Source: Lachnospiraceae bacterium (GTDB lineage: Bacteria > Bacillota > Clostridia > Lachnospirales > Lachnospiraceae). From it: a stretch of 64,000 nt of DNA. Positions 8,886 to 17,407 of the stretch are shown piece after piece (positions within the stretch are counted from its first letter, which is position 1; every line of letters begins with the position of its first letter). The position numbers were made by a program, and so were the translations under genes. The stretch covers positions 4,002,501 through 4,066,500 of the forward strand of contig AP025573.1 in assembly GCA_022845895.1 (NCBI GenBank). Direction: 5' to 3'. The notes under the pieces were generated by a model. It did not search any database and was not told the DNA's origin. It saw only the letters and a program-made list of their open reading frames with translations.

Positions 8886-9623
8886 ATGTTTACAGCGACA
8901 GACTTCGACAAATTACAACAAATCATGGACGAAAGTCCTGAGAAAAAAGAGCTTTTACAGAAGCTTCTCGACTCACAGAAGATGACCATCAGCAGTATCA
9001 GCCATGAAATCCGGAATCCCCTGACTCTTGTGTACAGCACATTGCAGCTCATTGAGTCACAACATCCGGAAGTCACTACATACAAATACTGGGACAGTAT
9101 GCGTGCTGATATAGAATATATGACCCTTCTGCTGGAAGAGCTTTCCTCCTATAACAATGGTGAAGCGCTGCGTCTTTCCGCTATTGACTGTACGTCATTT
9201 CTAAGGCCAATCGTGCTCTCTTTCGCCGCCTCTCTGGCTGAATGCGATATCGAGTTCACATCAAGGCTGGAACCTGACCTGCCGGTTATCAGCGGTGACG
9301 CAGTAAAGCTGAGAGAAGTAGTTCTCAACCTTCTTCGTAACGCGAAAGACGCGGTAGGTTCGGATGGTTCCATCTATTTCCATGCTTTTGTGGAAGATAA
9401 GCTGCTTCATATCAGCGTCACAGATGATGGATGTGGTATCCCCCAAGAAGATATCGAAGGTATCTTTCAGCCGTTCGTTACGCACAAGCAAGGAGGGACA
9501 GGCCTTGGACTTGCCATCGGCCGCCGTATTGCATCGGCACACGGAGGTTCCTTAACTGTCATATCTGTTCCCGGCAGATCGACTGCGTTTACCCTTTCTC
9601 TTCCAATAGAGAAGGACACCTAA
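8886..9623 (+). CDS. Soluble orphan sensor histidine kinase
   Basis: A 245-residue kinase with no membrane segment and almost no sensor domain. The dimerisation and phospho-acceptor helix begins near residue 30, with H-box ISSISHEIRNPL near residues 37-48. The ATPase part has N-box LLRNAKDAV, G1 DDGCGIP, F-box FQPFVTHK and G2 GGTGLGLAIG. All catalytic motifs are intact. No response regulator gene is next to it, so its partner is elsewhere. Cytosolic kinases of this design often feed the Spo0A phosphorelay in spore-formers; that link is only inference. The end overlaps the rhomboid gene on the other strand by 72 bases. Confidence 0.92.
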   Translation: MFTATDFDKLQQIMDESPEKKELLQKLLDSQKMTISSISHEIRNPLTLVYSTLQLIESQHPEVTTYKYWDSMRADIEYMTLLLEELSSYNNGEALRLSAIDCTSFLRPIVLSFAASLAECDIEFTSRLEPDLPVISGDAVKLREVVLNLLRNAKDAVGSDGSIYFHAFVEDKLLHISVTDDGCGIPQEDIEGIFQPFVTHKQGGTGLGLAIGRRIASAHGGSLTVISVPGRSTAFTLSLPIEKDT

Positions 9624-10178
9624 CAGGAACCCTGACACGAGGCCTCCGATATGTGCCAGGTTGTCCACGCCTCCGCTGGTGAATCCATAATAGAGGCTGA
9701 CTGCTACCATGAACAGTATGCCCCGGCCGGATATGTTGCCTATCCGGCCGCGGTTGCGGACTGCAACATAGAGAAGCGCCCCAATCACCCCGAAGATTGC
9801 TCCTGACGCGCCGGCTGATACTACATATTTCCCCGTCTGCAGATCACCGAACATTGACAACAGGTTTCCGCATAACCCACTGGCAAGATATATGATCAAG
9901 TATTTTATCTTTCCTATCTCTACTTCCAGATTCCAGCCAAGCAGTACAAATATCACCATATTGTTCACGAGATGTTCGAAGCCAAAATGCAGAAACATAC
10001 TCGTAAACAGACGGTACCACTCTCCGCCTTCCATTATATAAGGCACATACATCGCGCCATGTCCAAGCATATACTCTGCGTCCTCCGTCATCCCTCCCAT
10101 TGTAAGGATGAAGAATACGATTACGTTTACTGCTGCAATCACAGCCGTACAGGGCGCATCTACTCTGGTTTTTTTCAT
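9552..10178 (-). CDS. Rhomboid family intramembrane serine protease
   Basis: Polytopic membrane protease of about 208 residues and six predicted membrane segments. The catalytic serine is in GASGAIFGVIGAL and the histidine in NLAHIGGLVSGF; the L1-loop and helix-2 motif FLHFGFEHLVNN is also present, so the enzyme should be active. The C-terminus is basic (YWKRKGKRSRS). Two starts are possible: ATG 10211, which directly abuts a TATACT box and lacks ribosome-site spacing, or ATG 10178 (MKKTRVDAP), which I prefer. Neither has a strong site. The 3' end overlaps the histidine kinase gene by 72 bases. Substrates are unknown. Confidence 0.9.
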   Translation of the reverse strand: MKKTRVDAPCTAVIAAVNVIVFFILTMGGMTEDAEYMLGHGAMYVPYIMEGGEWYRLFTSMFLHFGFEHLVNNMVIFVLLGWNLEVEIGKIKYLIIYLASGLCGNLLSMFGDLQTGKYVVSAGASGAIFGVIGALLYVAVRNRGRIGNISGRGILFMVAVSLYYGFTSGGVDNLAHIGGLVSGFLLGVLLYWKRKGKRSRSAGNRYDS

Positions 10179-10254
10179 AATACTGTAATATTTTCCCTCT
10201 TTTAATATCATTCCTAGTATAACATACCTTTTCTAAATAGTAACTAGTGTATTT

Positions 10255-10989
10255 TTATAATTCTTCTTCCTCTATGTACAATCCGTCAAAATCTCCCCAT
10301 TTTGGTTTCCTGTGTCTGTTCAGAAAGCGTTTGACCGGAGTCCAGAGGTTTTCAGTCTCTTCCATGATAGTGCCTGCCATCTCCTGCTCTGCAATCCAGT
10401 CATGTTCCTTTCTGTCGTATATGGGAGCCGCCTCCTGTGGCTGCTCCTTCTCCTGCTTCCATTCTTCAAACGTAGCTGTTTTCGCCGCTTCCATACAAGT
10501 TTCCGTCAGCTTTTCAAGGCTGTAATTCTCTTCCAGGACACCTTTGTGCAGAGCAAATACCATCTGTACGCAGGCAGCCTCCTTATAATCGGCATGCTTT
10601 ACGAAATAATCGGCAAGCTGCTTCAGTGCATCCCATATGTCATGCTCTTCTGCCGGATAATAGCAGAAATAGAATGTCTCATCTTCATAAAATATATACT
10701 CCGGTTCCAATAAGATGCAGTGTATATTCAGCAGGTATTTCTCCGCCTCTTTTATAATTGCAAGAAGCTGGTGCAGAAACAGTTCCAAATCCCTGCTGTT
10801 TAATTTGCCACGCTCGTACATTGCTTTCATAGATACTTTACCGCTTACTTCATAATCGTATCTTGTCATGCCGTCAACACCCTGTCCTTGTATCTTTAAG
10901 AATCCCGGGACTGCATTAGCTTTCAGCATCCTTATCTGATAGTCTTCCCTGTATATGCCCTCTGATTCAATTGATATTTTCCGTTCCAT
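10255..10989 (-). CDS. DUF6382 domain protein at end of Tad operon
   Basis: A 244-residue cytosolic protein, mostly one DUF6382 domain (about residues 5-165: YEVSGKVSMKAMYERGKL, FLHQLLAIIKEAEKYLL, ILLEPEYIFYEDETFYFCYYP). The C-terminal 70 residues are charged and lack the FHA domain that often follows DUF6382 in longer relatives. It is the last gene of the tad operon, with its start 5 bases after the preceding tadE-type stop, so it is likely translated with the pilus genes. The function is unknown; a regulatory or assembly role in Tad pili is inferred from position only. Confidence 0.8.
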   Translation of the reverse strand: MERKISIESEGIYREDYQIRMLKANAVPGFLKIQGQGVDGMTRYDYEVSGKVSMKAMYERGKLNSRDLELFLHQLLAIIKEAEKYLLNIHCILLEPEYIFYEDETFYFCYYPAEEHDIWDALKQLADYFVKHADYKEAACVQMVFALHKGVLEENYSLEKLTETCMEAAKTATFEEWKQEKEQPQEAAPIYDRKEHDWIAEQEMAGTIMEETENLWTPVKRFLNRHRKPKWGDFDGLYIEEEEL

Positions 10990-10993
10990 ACGC

Positions 10994-11395
10994 CTATCTT
11001 CCTATTCTCCTCATATCTCTTATATATTTTTCCGGTTCTGTAACCCGGGCTTTCTTGATGACAGACAGCCCCATTCCTCTCACGGATGCACTGGCAGTGA
11101 CAACGACTGCAGTTTCTGATAGGCTGATGCCTGCATCTGCTCCCGGAAACAAAATACACTTCCCTGCGACTCTCTCCTGGAAGAGTTCCTGAAGCTCTCC
11201 CTCTTCTGCACCGCCTTCCTCGTGTGCTTTCGTGCTTCCGACTACGGCAGTCTCATAAGCCGCGCCTGAAATGATATTCTTATCATGAAAATAAAAGGCT
11301 GCGGTAATGCACTGCATGACCAGCAGCAGTATAACGGGCATTATAAAGGACATCTCTACCGTCATGCTTCCGTTTAGTCTTCTCTCTTTCAGCAT
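10994..11395 (-). CDS. TadE-like pseudopilin
   Basis: A 133-residue protein with the short basic leader KERRLNGSMTVEMSF and a hydrophobic helix FIMPVILLLVMQCITAAFYF (residues 15-34), the layout of TadE-like minor pilins processed or anchored at the membrane. I take ATG 11395, which has GGAG 9 bases upstream; the TTG at 11404 overlaps the previous stop with no spacing. The rest is extracytoplasmic with few landmarks. The conserved glutamate after the leader (TVE) is present. It belongs to the tad operon. Confidence 0.8.
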   Translation of the reverse strand: MLKERRLNGSMTVEMSFIMPVILLLVMQCITAAFYFHDKNIISGAAYETAVVGSTKAHEEGGAEEGELQELFQERVAGKCILFPGADAGISLSETAVVVTASASVRGMGLSVIKKARVTEPEKYIRDMRRIGR

Positions 11396-11396
11396 A

Positions 11397-11828
11397 TTAG
11401 CCAACTCCTGTCAATAGTACGAGAACATACCCTCCCGTGAGGAATGGATAGAACGGAAGGGAGGCATTTCTTTTGAAGCGCCCCGTTGCTAAAAGCGCCA
11501 TCGCGGCGATGAGCAGGAGTGATAAGGCTCCCAGAAGTACGCCAAGCAGATTCCACATGCCCATATATAATCCGAGTACCAGTATCCCCCAGCTGTCTCC
11601 ATAACCAATTCCCTCTCTGGTTACTTTGCTCATGAACAGGAAGAAGCAGCCGATACCTGCTCCTCCTAACAGAAGCCATATCTCAACCGTCCTGAATATG
11701 CATTGATACAATATGGCTGCTGCACCCCCCAGTATAAGGAATGCCTCAGGAACCTTTCGGAACATCACATCAGTCACTGACATCCCCGCCATAGCTCCGA
11801 TACAGATAATCTGGCTCACTTTCCACAC
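11397..11828 (-). CDS. Prepilin peptidase, A24 family (TadV/CpaA type)
   Basis: A 143-residue integral membrane aspartic protease that cuts the leader of Flp-type pilins. The two catalytic aspartates are visible in GMSVTDVMFRKVPEAF (near residue 20) and GIGYGDSWGILVLG (near residue 78, the GxGD motif). It is the short form without the N-methyltransferase domain, as usual in Tad systems. It starts at GTG 11828, 13 bases inside the upstream gene, implying coupled translation. It might also serve the separate pilus-like cluster at 55-59 kb, which has no peptidase of its own; that is inference. Confidence 0.9.
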   Translation of the reverse strand: MWKVSQIICIGAMAGMSVTDVMFRKVPEAFLILGGAAAILYQCIFRTVEIWLLLGGAGIGCFFLFMSKVTREGIGYGDSWGILVLGLYMGMWNLLGVLLGALSLLLIAAMALLATGRFKRNASLPFYPFLTGGYVLVLLTGVG

Positions 11829-12619
11829 CGCTTACATGCCCCCTTTCCTGCCGCCTCTGACACAGGAACGGCGTATATCGTCCTCTTTAGCCCGCTACAT
11901 CCAAGCGAGCCGTGGTACCTGTTTCCGGAATCTGTTATAAATACGGCTCCGGAACCAGCGCTGCCGCAGTGCTCACATGGATAGTACCTGCCCCCGCCTT
12001 CATTTCTAAGCTCAGGGATGTCCGCTGACTGCACCGGACGGATTGACAATTCCAGATGGGTGCAATGGTAATTCTCATGATATACAATTCCAGTCTCTGT
12101 TATATAGACCGTCTTCTCTCTATCACCACCGAATCCTGTCTTCTCGTAGCCGGTCCATCCTTTTATCTTCATTTTTATTTCATAGGATGGTGACGGCAGC
12201 TTTAATAAGGGAATGGGAATCCTTATCCTGTATTCTGCTGTCAGGCTGCAGATTCCCGTAGACGGTGACATCCATGATTTGGAGCAGCGGATACCGCTGC
12301 TCCCGCCTTCGACGATGCTCCTGTTCAGCCGGTCGGCACCCACTGCATTGACGATATCCGCTTCCAGCTTCGAAGGAACTGCAGCAGGCAGGACGTAGGC
12401 CTCTTTTGCAAGCTCCTTTCCTGCATACTGCACCCCGGATCTGACAGCAGTCTGTATGGCGGACATCTCCATGAGGTAGAAGAGGCAGACGACGGCAAGA
12501 AAAAATATAGGGACGGCCATGGCCGCTTCTACTGTAATACTTGCTTCCACAGAGGTGAATGCAGATACCCTCCCGGCATGATTATCATAGATTTTTTGTG
12601 AGGGGAGTCTATTATTCAT
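11816..12619 (-). CDS. TadE-like membrane-anchored protein with cysteine-rich tail
   Basis: A 267-residue protein of the Tad operon. SVEASITVEAAMAVPIFFLA near residues 23-42 is the TadE-type leader and membrane helix. The C-terminal 100 residues carry two similar units: VYITETGIVYHENYHCTHL...YYPCEHCG and VFITDSGNRYHGSLGCSGL...ACKRCGK. Each unit ends in a CxxCG pair, which suggests a duplicated small metal-binding or disulfide fold. This tail is unusual for TadE proteins. AAGGA lies 8 bases upstream of the ATG. Function beyond a minor pilin role is not known. Confidence 0.78.
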   Translation of the reverse strand: MNNRLPSQKIYDNHAGRVSAFTSVEASITVEAAMAVPIFFLAVVCLFYLMEMSAIQTAVRSGVQYAGKELAKEAYVLPAAVPSKLEADIVNAVGADRLNRSIVEGGSSGIRCSKSWMSPSTGICSLTAEYRIRIPIPLLKLPSPSYEIKMKIKGWTGYEKTGFGGDREKTVYITETGIVYHENYHCTHLELSIRPVQSADIPELRNEGGGRYYPCEHCGSAGSGAVFITDSGNRYHGSLGCSGLKRTIYAVPVSEAAGKGACKRCGK

Positions 12620-12704
12620 GGTACGAATCCTTCTCCTTTCTTTGTATTTTGTGGTTGTTTTCTCTGTGTATGAATGAGAACCGGAAGGGTATCTGCATTC
12701 GCCT

Positions 12705-14072
12705 CTATCGGTAGCCGTAATAAGTAGAAAACTGGTAGGTAATCCCCCTTCTTAACGGACATTCTGTCTTGATTTCCACCCTGCTGATGCACTGGTCTGC
12801 CCGGAAAAAAGTGAGGCCTTTCTCCTGGCGCAGGCTTTGTTCCATCATATCAAGCGCCCGCATCCCCATGCTTTCCCTATCACCGAGAAACAGCAGCATC
12901 CTTATATATTCCCGGTAATCCAGCCCATCCTCTGCATCCCTGCCCTCTGTGTAGTCGGTATCCGTCCCCAGGGTCAACAGAGCCGAGAGCTGAAGCTGCC
13001 AGCTTTCCTTTGATTTTACGATTGGCACTTTACTGCCCTTCAGCAGTGCACGTATATCGACAAGTGTCTCCCCAAAGGCCCAGGCAAGCAAGATTCCCTG
13101 CGCGGCCGCCTCTGTCACAGCAGGCAGCGCAATCAGCGTGCACAGTGCCAGTGCTGCCGCCTCCGCCTCTGCCTTCTTCTGGCTGTCCGTCTGAATATAT
13201 GTATAATTGGGTACAAATCTGAGCAAGAGCAGCTTCCGGACCGTCTTTTCCAGATTTTCTCTGTCACCGGGCTGTCCGTTTAAAATGTATTCCAGTTCAT
13301 AATCCAGCGGACCTATCTTTTCATCCTTATCTGACGCACAGTCAAAATGCTCCAGCATATACTCTCCCACAAGAAGTTTGGATAGTGCGCCGTCTTGCTG
13401 CGCAGTATCCGAAAAATCCCCAAATCCTTTATTACGTGTTCTGTTTGAAAGCAGGTCGTCTTTGTGGACCGTCTTTTCCGACACTTGCATGTCTTTGGGG
13501 CATACGAGGTCTAACAGCGGTGTCTGTTTCAATTGCCTTGTATGTTCCAGCGGATTGTCCTCCCGGGGCAGCTCGGTCTCATTTTCTGCCAGCAGGCCTT
13601 CCAGCGTATCCTGTGCCTCTTCGTCTTCCTGTTCATACTCTCTGGCTTTCTCTTCCTGCTGTCTCCATACCGCAGCCATCCCGGCCTTATCTTCCATTGC
13701 AGAGAGTCCGTATCTGTGGCGCATATAGGCGGCCATCTGTCCGTAAAATGACTGGCAGCCGCTATCAGTGAGAAACTGGATTCTCTTGATTGTATGATCC
13801 ATCTGCCCGGCGCCATAGTATGCCAGTCGCTCATTTATGTTCTGTTCCGAATAAGTGCCCGTCTCGTAGCTGCCTTCCAGTGCAAAGATGTCATATTCTT
13901 CAAGCAGCTCCTTCTGGTACTCCGCAAACAGGCACTCCACAGCTCTGTTCACATCAGCCCTTCTGTAGTTTTTCGCGTTCTGTATTGAAGCACTCTCCAG
14001 CAAAGCCCCTGAAAATGAGACCAGCAGAATAAAGACCAGGCTTAAATATACTGTCACTTCCCCTTTTTTCAT
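12705..14072 (-). CDS. DUF5702 protein of the Tad operon
   Basis: A 455-residue protein with an N-terminal membrane segment (MKKGEVTVYLSLVFILLVSFSG region) followed by a long helical extracytoplasmic domain, matching DUF5702 as I recall it. ATG 14072 has AGGA 6 bases upstream and is preferred to the start 21 bases earlier. The order (after the Flp-like gene, before TadE-like) suggests it plays the part of TadG, a large minor pseudopilin. Low-complexity acidic stretches occur around residues 150-180 (QEEKAREYEQEDEEAQD). No catalytic motif was seen. Confidence 0.78.
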   Translation of the reverse strand: MKKGEVTVYLSLVFILLVSFSGALLESASIQNAKNYRRADVNRAVECLFAEYQKELLEEYDIFALEGSYETGTYSEQNINERLAYYGAGQMDHTIKRIQFLTDSGCQSFYGQMAAYMRHRYGLSAMEDKAGMAAVWRQQEEKAREYEQEDEEAQDTLEGLLAENETELPREDNPLEHTRQLKQTPLLDLVCPKDMQVSEKTVHKDDLLSNRTRNKGFGDFSDTAQQDGALSKLLVGEYMLEHFDCASDKDEKIGPLDYELEYILNGQPGDRENLEKTVRKLLLLRFVPNYTYIQTDSQKKAEAEAAALALCTLIALPAVTEAAAQGILLAWAFGETLVDIRALLKGSKVPIVKSKESWQLQLSALLTLGTDTDYTEGRDAEDGLDYREYIRMLLFLGDRESMGMRALDMMEQSLRQEKGLTFFRADQCISRVEIKTECPLRRGITYQFSTYYGYR

Positions 14073-14093
14073 ATGATTTCCTGCCGGCAGCAT

Positions 14094-14270
14094 TCAGATG
14101 CCGGAACTTTCACTTGTAATTTTCTCAAAAATCGTCTGGACCAGACTTGTCAGCTGAGATTTGAAGATTATTACGAGACCTATCAAAACGACCAGAATCA
14201 ATATGACTTCCACGACGCCAATTCCCTTTTTATCCTTTAAGACATGCATAATATACTGTATTCTCCACAT
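14094..14270 (-). CDS. Flp-type pilin or Flp-like small protein
   Basis: A 58-residue protein, the candidate structural subunit of the Tad pilus. It has a basic leader ending KDKKGIGVVEVILILVVLIGL, in which GVVEV places a glutamate near the cut site, then a hydrophobic helix and a short tail (SQLTSLVQTIFEKITSESSGI). ATG 14270 has AAGGAGA 7 bases upstream; the in-frame ATG six bases before is too close to that site. The canonical Flp motif GxxxxEY is only partly matched, since tyrosine is absent. This is common in Firmicute homologues. Confidence 0.75.
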   Translation of the reverse strand: MWRIQYIMHVLKDKKGIGVVEVILILVVLIGLVIIFKSQLTSLVQTIFEKITSESSGI

Positions 14271-14284
14271 CTTCATTCTCCTTT

Positions 14285-15493
14285 CTACATCTGCATAGAT
14301 AAAAATGCCGGGACGACAACAATAACAAGCACGACCGTAAGCATGAGGAACATCGGAAGCAGCAGCTTCGTCCCCGCCTCTTCACCAAGCCTTCTGGCTC
14401 TTGCCTTACGTTCTTCGAATGCCTGGAGCGCATCCATCCTGAGCAGCTGTACGAGTCCTTTCGTCCCTTTTCTGAGGTTCTGTGACAAGAGCGCTCCGAA
14501 CTTTACATATTCCTGTACCTTACAACGTCTGCCAAACCTTTCATAACTCTCGGCCTCTGTAACTCCGCTCTGCATCTCGTTCAGCGTTATCTTCATCTCT
14601 TCATAGGCGTACCGGATGCCCCTCTCTTCTATATGCTCCTCATAGTCTCGTACCATCTTTTTCCATGTATTCCTTACCGTCAGGCCTGCCCCGAGCAGCA
14701 ATGTAAACTTATTCGCCAGCTCAGGATAGTCCAGAAGCATCTGAAGCCTTTTTTCTTTGTCCTTTTTGAATTCGTACTGTTTTTCCTGAGCGTAGAGCAG
14801 AATCGCTACAAGTACCGCCATGACGGCAAGTACCGCTCCTCTCATATTCATTTTGCGGTAATAAGAAACTACCTTATCGTCCATGGTATCCGGCAGATTC
14901 AGTTTCTTTTCCGTCCTCGTATCCTCCTCTGTCTGCTCTGCGGCATCTCTTACTTTTTCAGCAAGTTTGGCAGCGCCTTTCAGCTCTTTTGGATAGAGTA
15001 TCGCCGTACACTGGTACAGGGCCTGGTTCTGAGGATCTGCCTTATATGTAAGTACGGCTTTCATGTTTATGATGCTCCCTTTCTCTTCCAGAGCCTCGTG
15101 CTGTAGCTCGCCGTATATATTCATGACATCATATCTGTCAAGCTCCCATTCTACCGCTATCGGTTCCCCTGGTATCTCCTGAATCAGCTCCATATCCTCT
15201 TCGATGTGGTCCAGGCTTTTATTGGTCCCGAGGATCCGCCGCTCCATCTGGCTGATGGCCCGGTCGAATACCTTCTTTATCTCCTCTGTGCCATACTGCT
15301 GTTCTTGTATTTCTAATCGGATAGGTATCCTGTCCCTGTCTCCCTGGATACCGATTTCCAGCTCCTCCGTCTTGCTTCCCCTGCCATAACGGTTCCTAGT
15401 TAACGTCCCGTCCGTCTCAGTGGCATACGCCTTTCCGTCTACTATGAGAAGGACTATTCCTGAAGCAAGCAGCAGGATGACAGCGATAACCAT
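14285..15493 (-). CDS. tadC: TadC-like type II secretion F-domain protein
   Basis: Inner-membrane platform protein of the Tad pilus, about 402 residues. I take the start at ATG 15493, which shares a base with the tadB stop (TGATG), although a longer frame to 15556 exists. The N-terminal part has one membrane segment and a soluble domain of about 190 residues (EEIKKVFDRAISQMERRI) that is longer than in typical TadC. The C-terminal half has three membrane segments and the F domain (LDYPELANKFTLLLGAGLTV, FGALLSQNLRKGTKGL). The extended soluble domain is typical of Lachnospiraceae forms. Confidence 0.85.
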   Translation of the reverse strand: MVIAVILLLASGIVLLIVDGKAYATETDGTLTRNRYGRGSKTEELEIGIQGDRDRIPIRLEIQEQQYGTEEIKKVFDRAISQMERRILGTNKSLDHIEEDMELIQEIPGEPIAVEWELDRYDVMNIYGELQHEALEEKGSIINMKAVLTYKADPQNQALYQCTAILYPKELKGAAKLAEKVRDAAEQTEEDTRTEKKLNLPDTMDDKVVSYYRKMNMRGAVLAVMAVLVAILLYAQEKQYEFKKDKEKRLQMLLDYPELANKFTLLLGAGLTVRNTWKKMVRDYEEHIEERGIRYAYEEMKITLNEMQSGVTEAESYERFGRRCKVQEYVKFGALLSQNLRKGTKGLVQLLRMDALQAFEERKARARRLGEEAGTKLLLPMFLMLTVVLVIVVVPAFLSMQM

Positions 15494-16248
15494 CAGACTT
15501 CTATCTCTATTATCCTTTGTCCAAGACAGCAGGCTCCTATATATGCTGCGAGGCATACCGTCATCACTCCTGTTCCTATTACATTTCCATACAAAGCTCC
15601 CATGAATTCAGGAAAGCTTAACGACATATATCCTATAATGATATAGGGTACTGCGGACATCACCTTGAACTCGTACTCCTTGGCCGCAAGAATGGTGTCT
15701 ATTTCCCTCTTGACTTCTATCTTGTCGCCTATCTGCCCGGCCGTATTCTGAATGATGGCAACCATATCTCCTCCGCTCTTCCTGGCCGCAGTAAATACTG
15801 CCGCAAAGTTTTGCACGTCTTCTTGCCGTACCCGCTCCGTAAAGTCTCCCATAATCTGCTCCATAGGAACATGAATCCTTATCTGGGATACGATGATATG
15901 GAGCTCTTTGCGTATTCTGTCATCGTCACTGTATAAAAGCTTCAATTCCTTCTCTGTCTCTTTCCATGCATTTTCTACAGAATAGCCTGTGCAAAGCGAC
16001 GACGATAAAGCCTGGATGGCATCCTTGAACTGGAGCTGGAAACTGCTGATCTTCTTTTGCAGGCATTCCCTCTTCCATAAGCTGTAGTGCCATAGCCACA
16101 CCGGGGCCAGCAGAGGGACGGCGAGCACAGAACGGTAGTAGAGCCAGGCCGTCAGCACAGTCAGCAGCGTACTTATCAAGGTTCCCCGCGCATACTCTGC
16201 CGGTCTAATATCCTGCTGCCAGCAGCTTGTCTTTGCACGTAATTTCAT
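15493..16248 (-). CDS. tadB: TadB-like type II secretion F-domain protein
   Basis: Second inner-membrane platform protein of the Tad pilus, 251 residues. Hydrophobic segments near residues 25-60 and at the C-terminus frame the F domain (LQFKDAIQALSSSLCTGYSVENA, FAAVFTAARKSGGDMVAIIQ). ATG 16248 follows GGAGGAG by 5 bases, so the longer ORF start at 16266 is rejected. It overlaps the end of tadA by 44 bases and the start of tadC by one base, pointing to coupled translation. Confidence 0.88.
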   Translation of the reverse strand: MKLRAKTSCWQQDIRPAEYARGTLISTLLTVLTAWLYYRSVLAVPLLAPVWLWHYSLWKRECLQKKISSFQLQFKDAIQALSSSLCTGYSVENAWKETEKELKLLYSDDDRIRKELHIIVSQIRIHVPMEQIMGDFTERVRQEDVQNFAAVFTAARKSGGDMVAIIQNTAGQIGDKIEVKREIDTILAAKEYEFKVMSAVPYIIIGYMSLSFPEFMGALYGNVIGTGVMTVCLAAYIGACCLGQRIIEIEV

Positions 16249-17407
16249 GAATTCTCCTCCACTCACCCTGTATCTTTCCCTCTGTCACTTTCGTCTCTTC
16301 AAATCCGTACAACGGGCTAAGCATAATCTCACCTCCCTGATAATCCAGCACTTCTACTATTTCGAGCACTTTTCTACTTTTATCTCTCAGTCTTCCAAGA
16401 TGGACGATAATATCCACTCCTGATGCAATCTGCCTCTGTATGGCCGGAAGCGGGAGGTCCATCCCCATAAGCACCATAGTTTCCAGGCGGCTCAGCATAT
16501 CTTTTGGACTGTTGGCATGTCCCGTACTGAGGCTTCCGTCATGTCCGGTATTGAGCGCCTGCAGCATGTCTATGGCCTCGGCAGAGCGGACCTCACCGAC
16601 GATAATTCTGTCCGGCCGCATGCGGAGCGCTGCTTTTATCAGATTGCGGATTGTAATCTCCCCGGTGCCTTCCACATTTGCATTACGCGCTTCCAGACGC
16701 ACCAGGTTAGGTATATCCATTATTTTCAGCTCTGCATTATCTTCGATTGTTATAATTCTTTCATCTCCGGGGATGTATTGTGACAGTGCGTTTAAGAAAG
16801 TCGTCTTGCCTGAACCGGTTCCGCCGCTGATGAAGATGTTGTACTTTGCGGCGGTGAGAAGTGTAAGAAAGTCTGCCGCCTCACGGCTGACAGAATTCCA
16901 TGCGATAAGCTGTTCCATTGTTATCGTATCCTTTGGGAACTTGCGGATTGTGACTATCGGGCCGTCAAGGGCCACCGGTGCGAGCACTACATTGACCCGT
17001 GCCCCGTCCGGCAGCCTTGCGTCCACGATGGGCGAAGCCTCATTGACTACCCGGTTGGCGCCAGACACGATCTGCTGTACTACATCCTCCAGCTTATCTC
17101 TGGACGTAAAGCGCTTATCCGTCAGAGACAGCCTCCCGTCCTGCTCGATAAATATGTTTTTCGTTCCATTTATCATGATTTCGGTAATGCTTTCGTCTTC
17201 CAGCAGCTCCTGGAGCAAATCCAGCTTGCGGAACGCATTGAATAGTTCTTTGCCAAGCGCAGTCCGCTCTCTCAGCGTGATATATTCCTGCATGCAGGCT
17301 TCCTGAAGTACCCTGTGGATAAGATCGGTAAGTTCCTCGTCTTCTATCTCTTTCGTCATATCCAGTTCTTCCATTATTCTGGCATGCAACTGCTCTGCCT
17401 GTATCAT
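16205..17407 (-). CDS. tadA: TadA/CpaF-type secretion ATPase
   Basis: Hexameric cytosolic ATPase that powers Tad pilus assembly, 400 residues. The N-terminal domain carries ITEIMINGTKNIFIEQDGRL, typical of CpaF. Walker A is FISGGTGSGKTTFLNAL (near residues 191-207), the Walker B region is DRIIVGEVRSAEA and the His box is SLSTGHANS. All key residues are in place. ATG 17407 overlaps the tadZ stop (ATGA), with AAGGA and GAAGGG upstream. It is the only ATPase of this operon. It differs in family from the PilT-type ATPase at 57.7 kb. Confidence 0.95.
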   Translation of the reverse strand: MIQAEQLHARIMEELDMTKEIEDEELTDLIHRVLQEACMQEYITLRERTALGKELFNAFRKLDLLQELLEDESITEIMINGTKNIFIEQDGRLSLTDKRFTSRDKLEDVVQQIVSGANRVVNEASPIVDARLPDGARVNVVLAPVALDGPIVTIRKFPKDTITMEQLIAWNSVSREAADFLTLLTAAKYNIFISGGTGSGKTTFLNALSQYIPGDERIITIEDNAELKIMDIPNLVRLEARNANVEGTGEITIRNLIKAALRMRPDRIIVGEVRSAEAIDMLQALNTGHDGSLSTGHANSPKDMLSRLETMVLMGMDLPLPAIQRQIASGVDIIVHLGRLRDKSRKVLEIVEVLDYQGGEIMLSPLYGFEETKVTEGKIQGEWRRIHEITCKDKLLAAGY

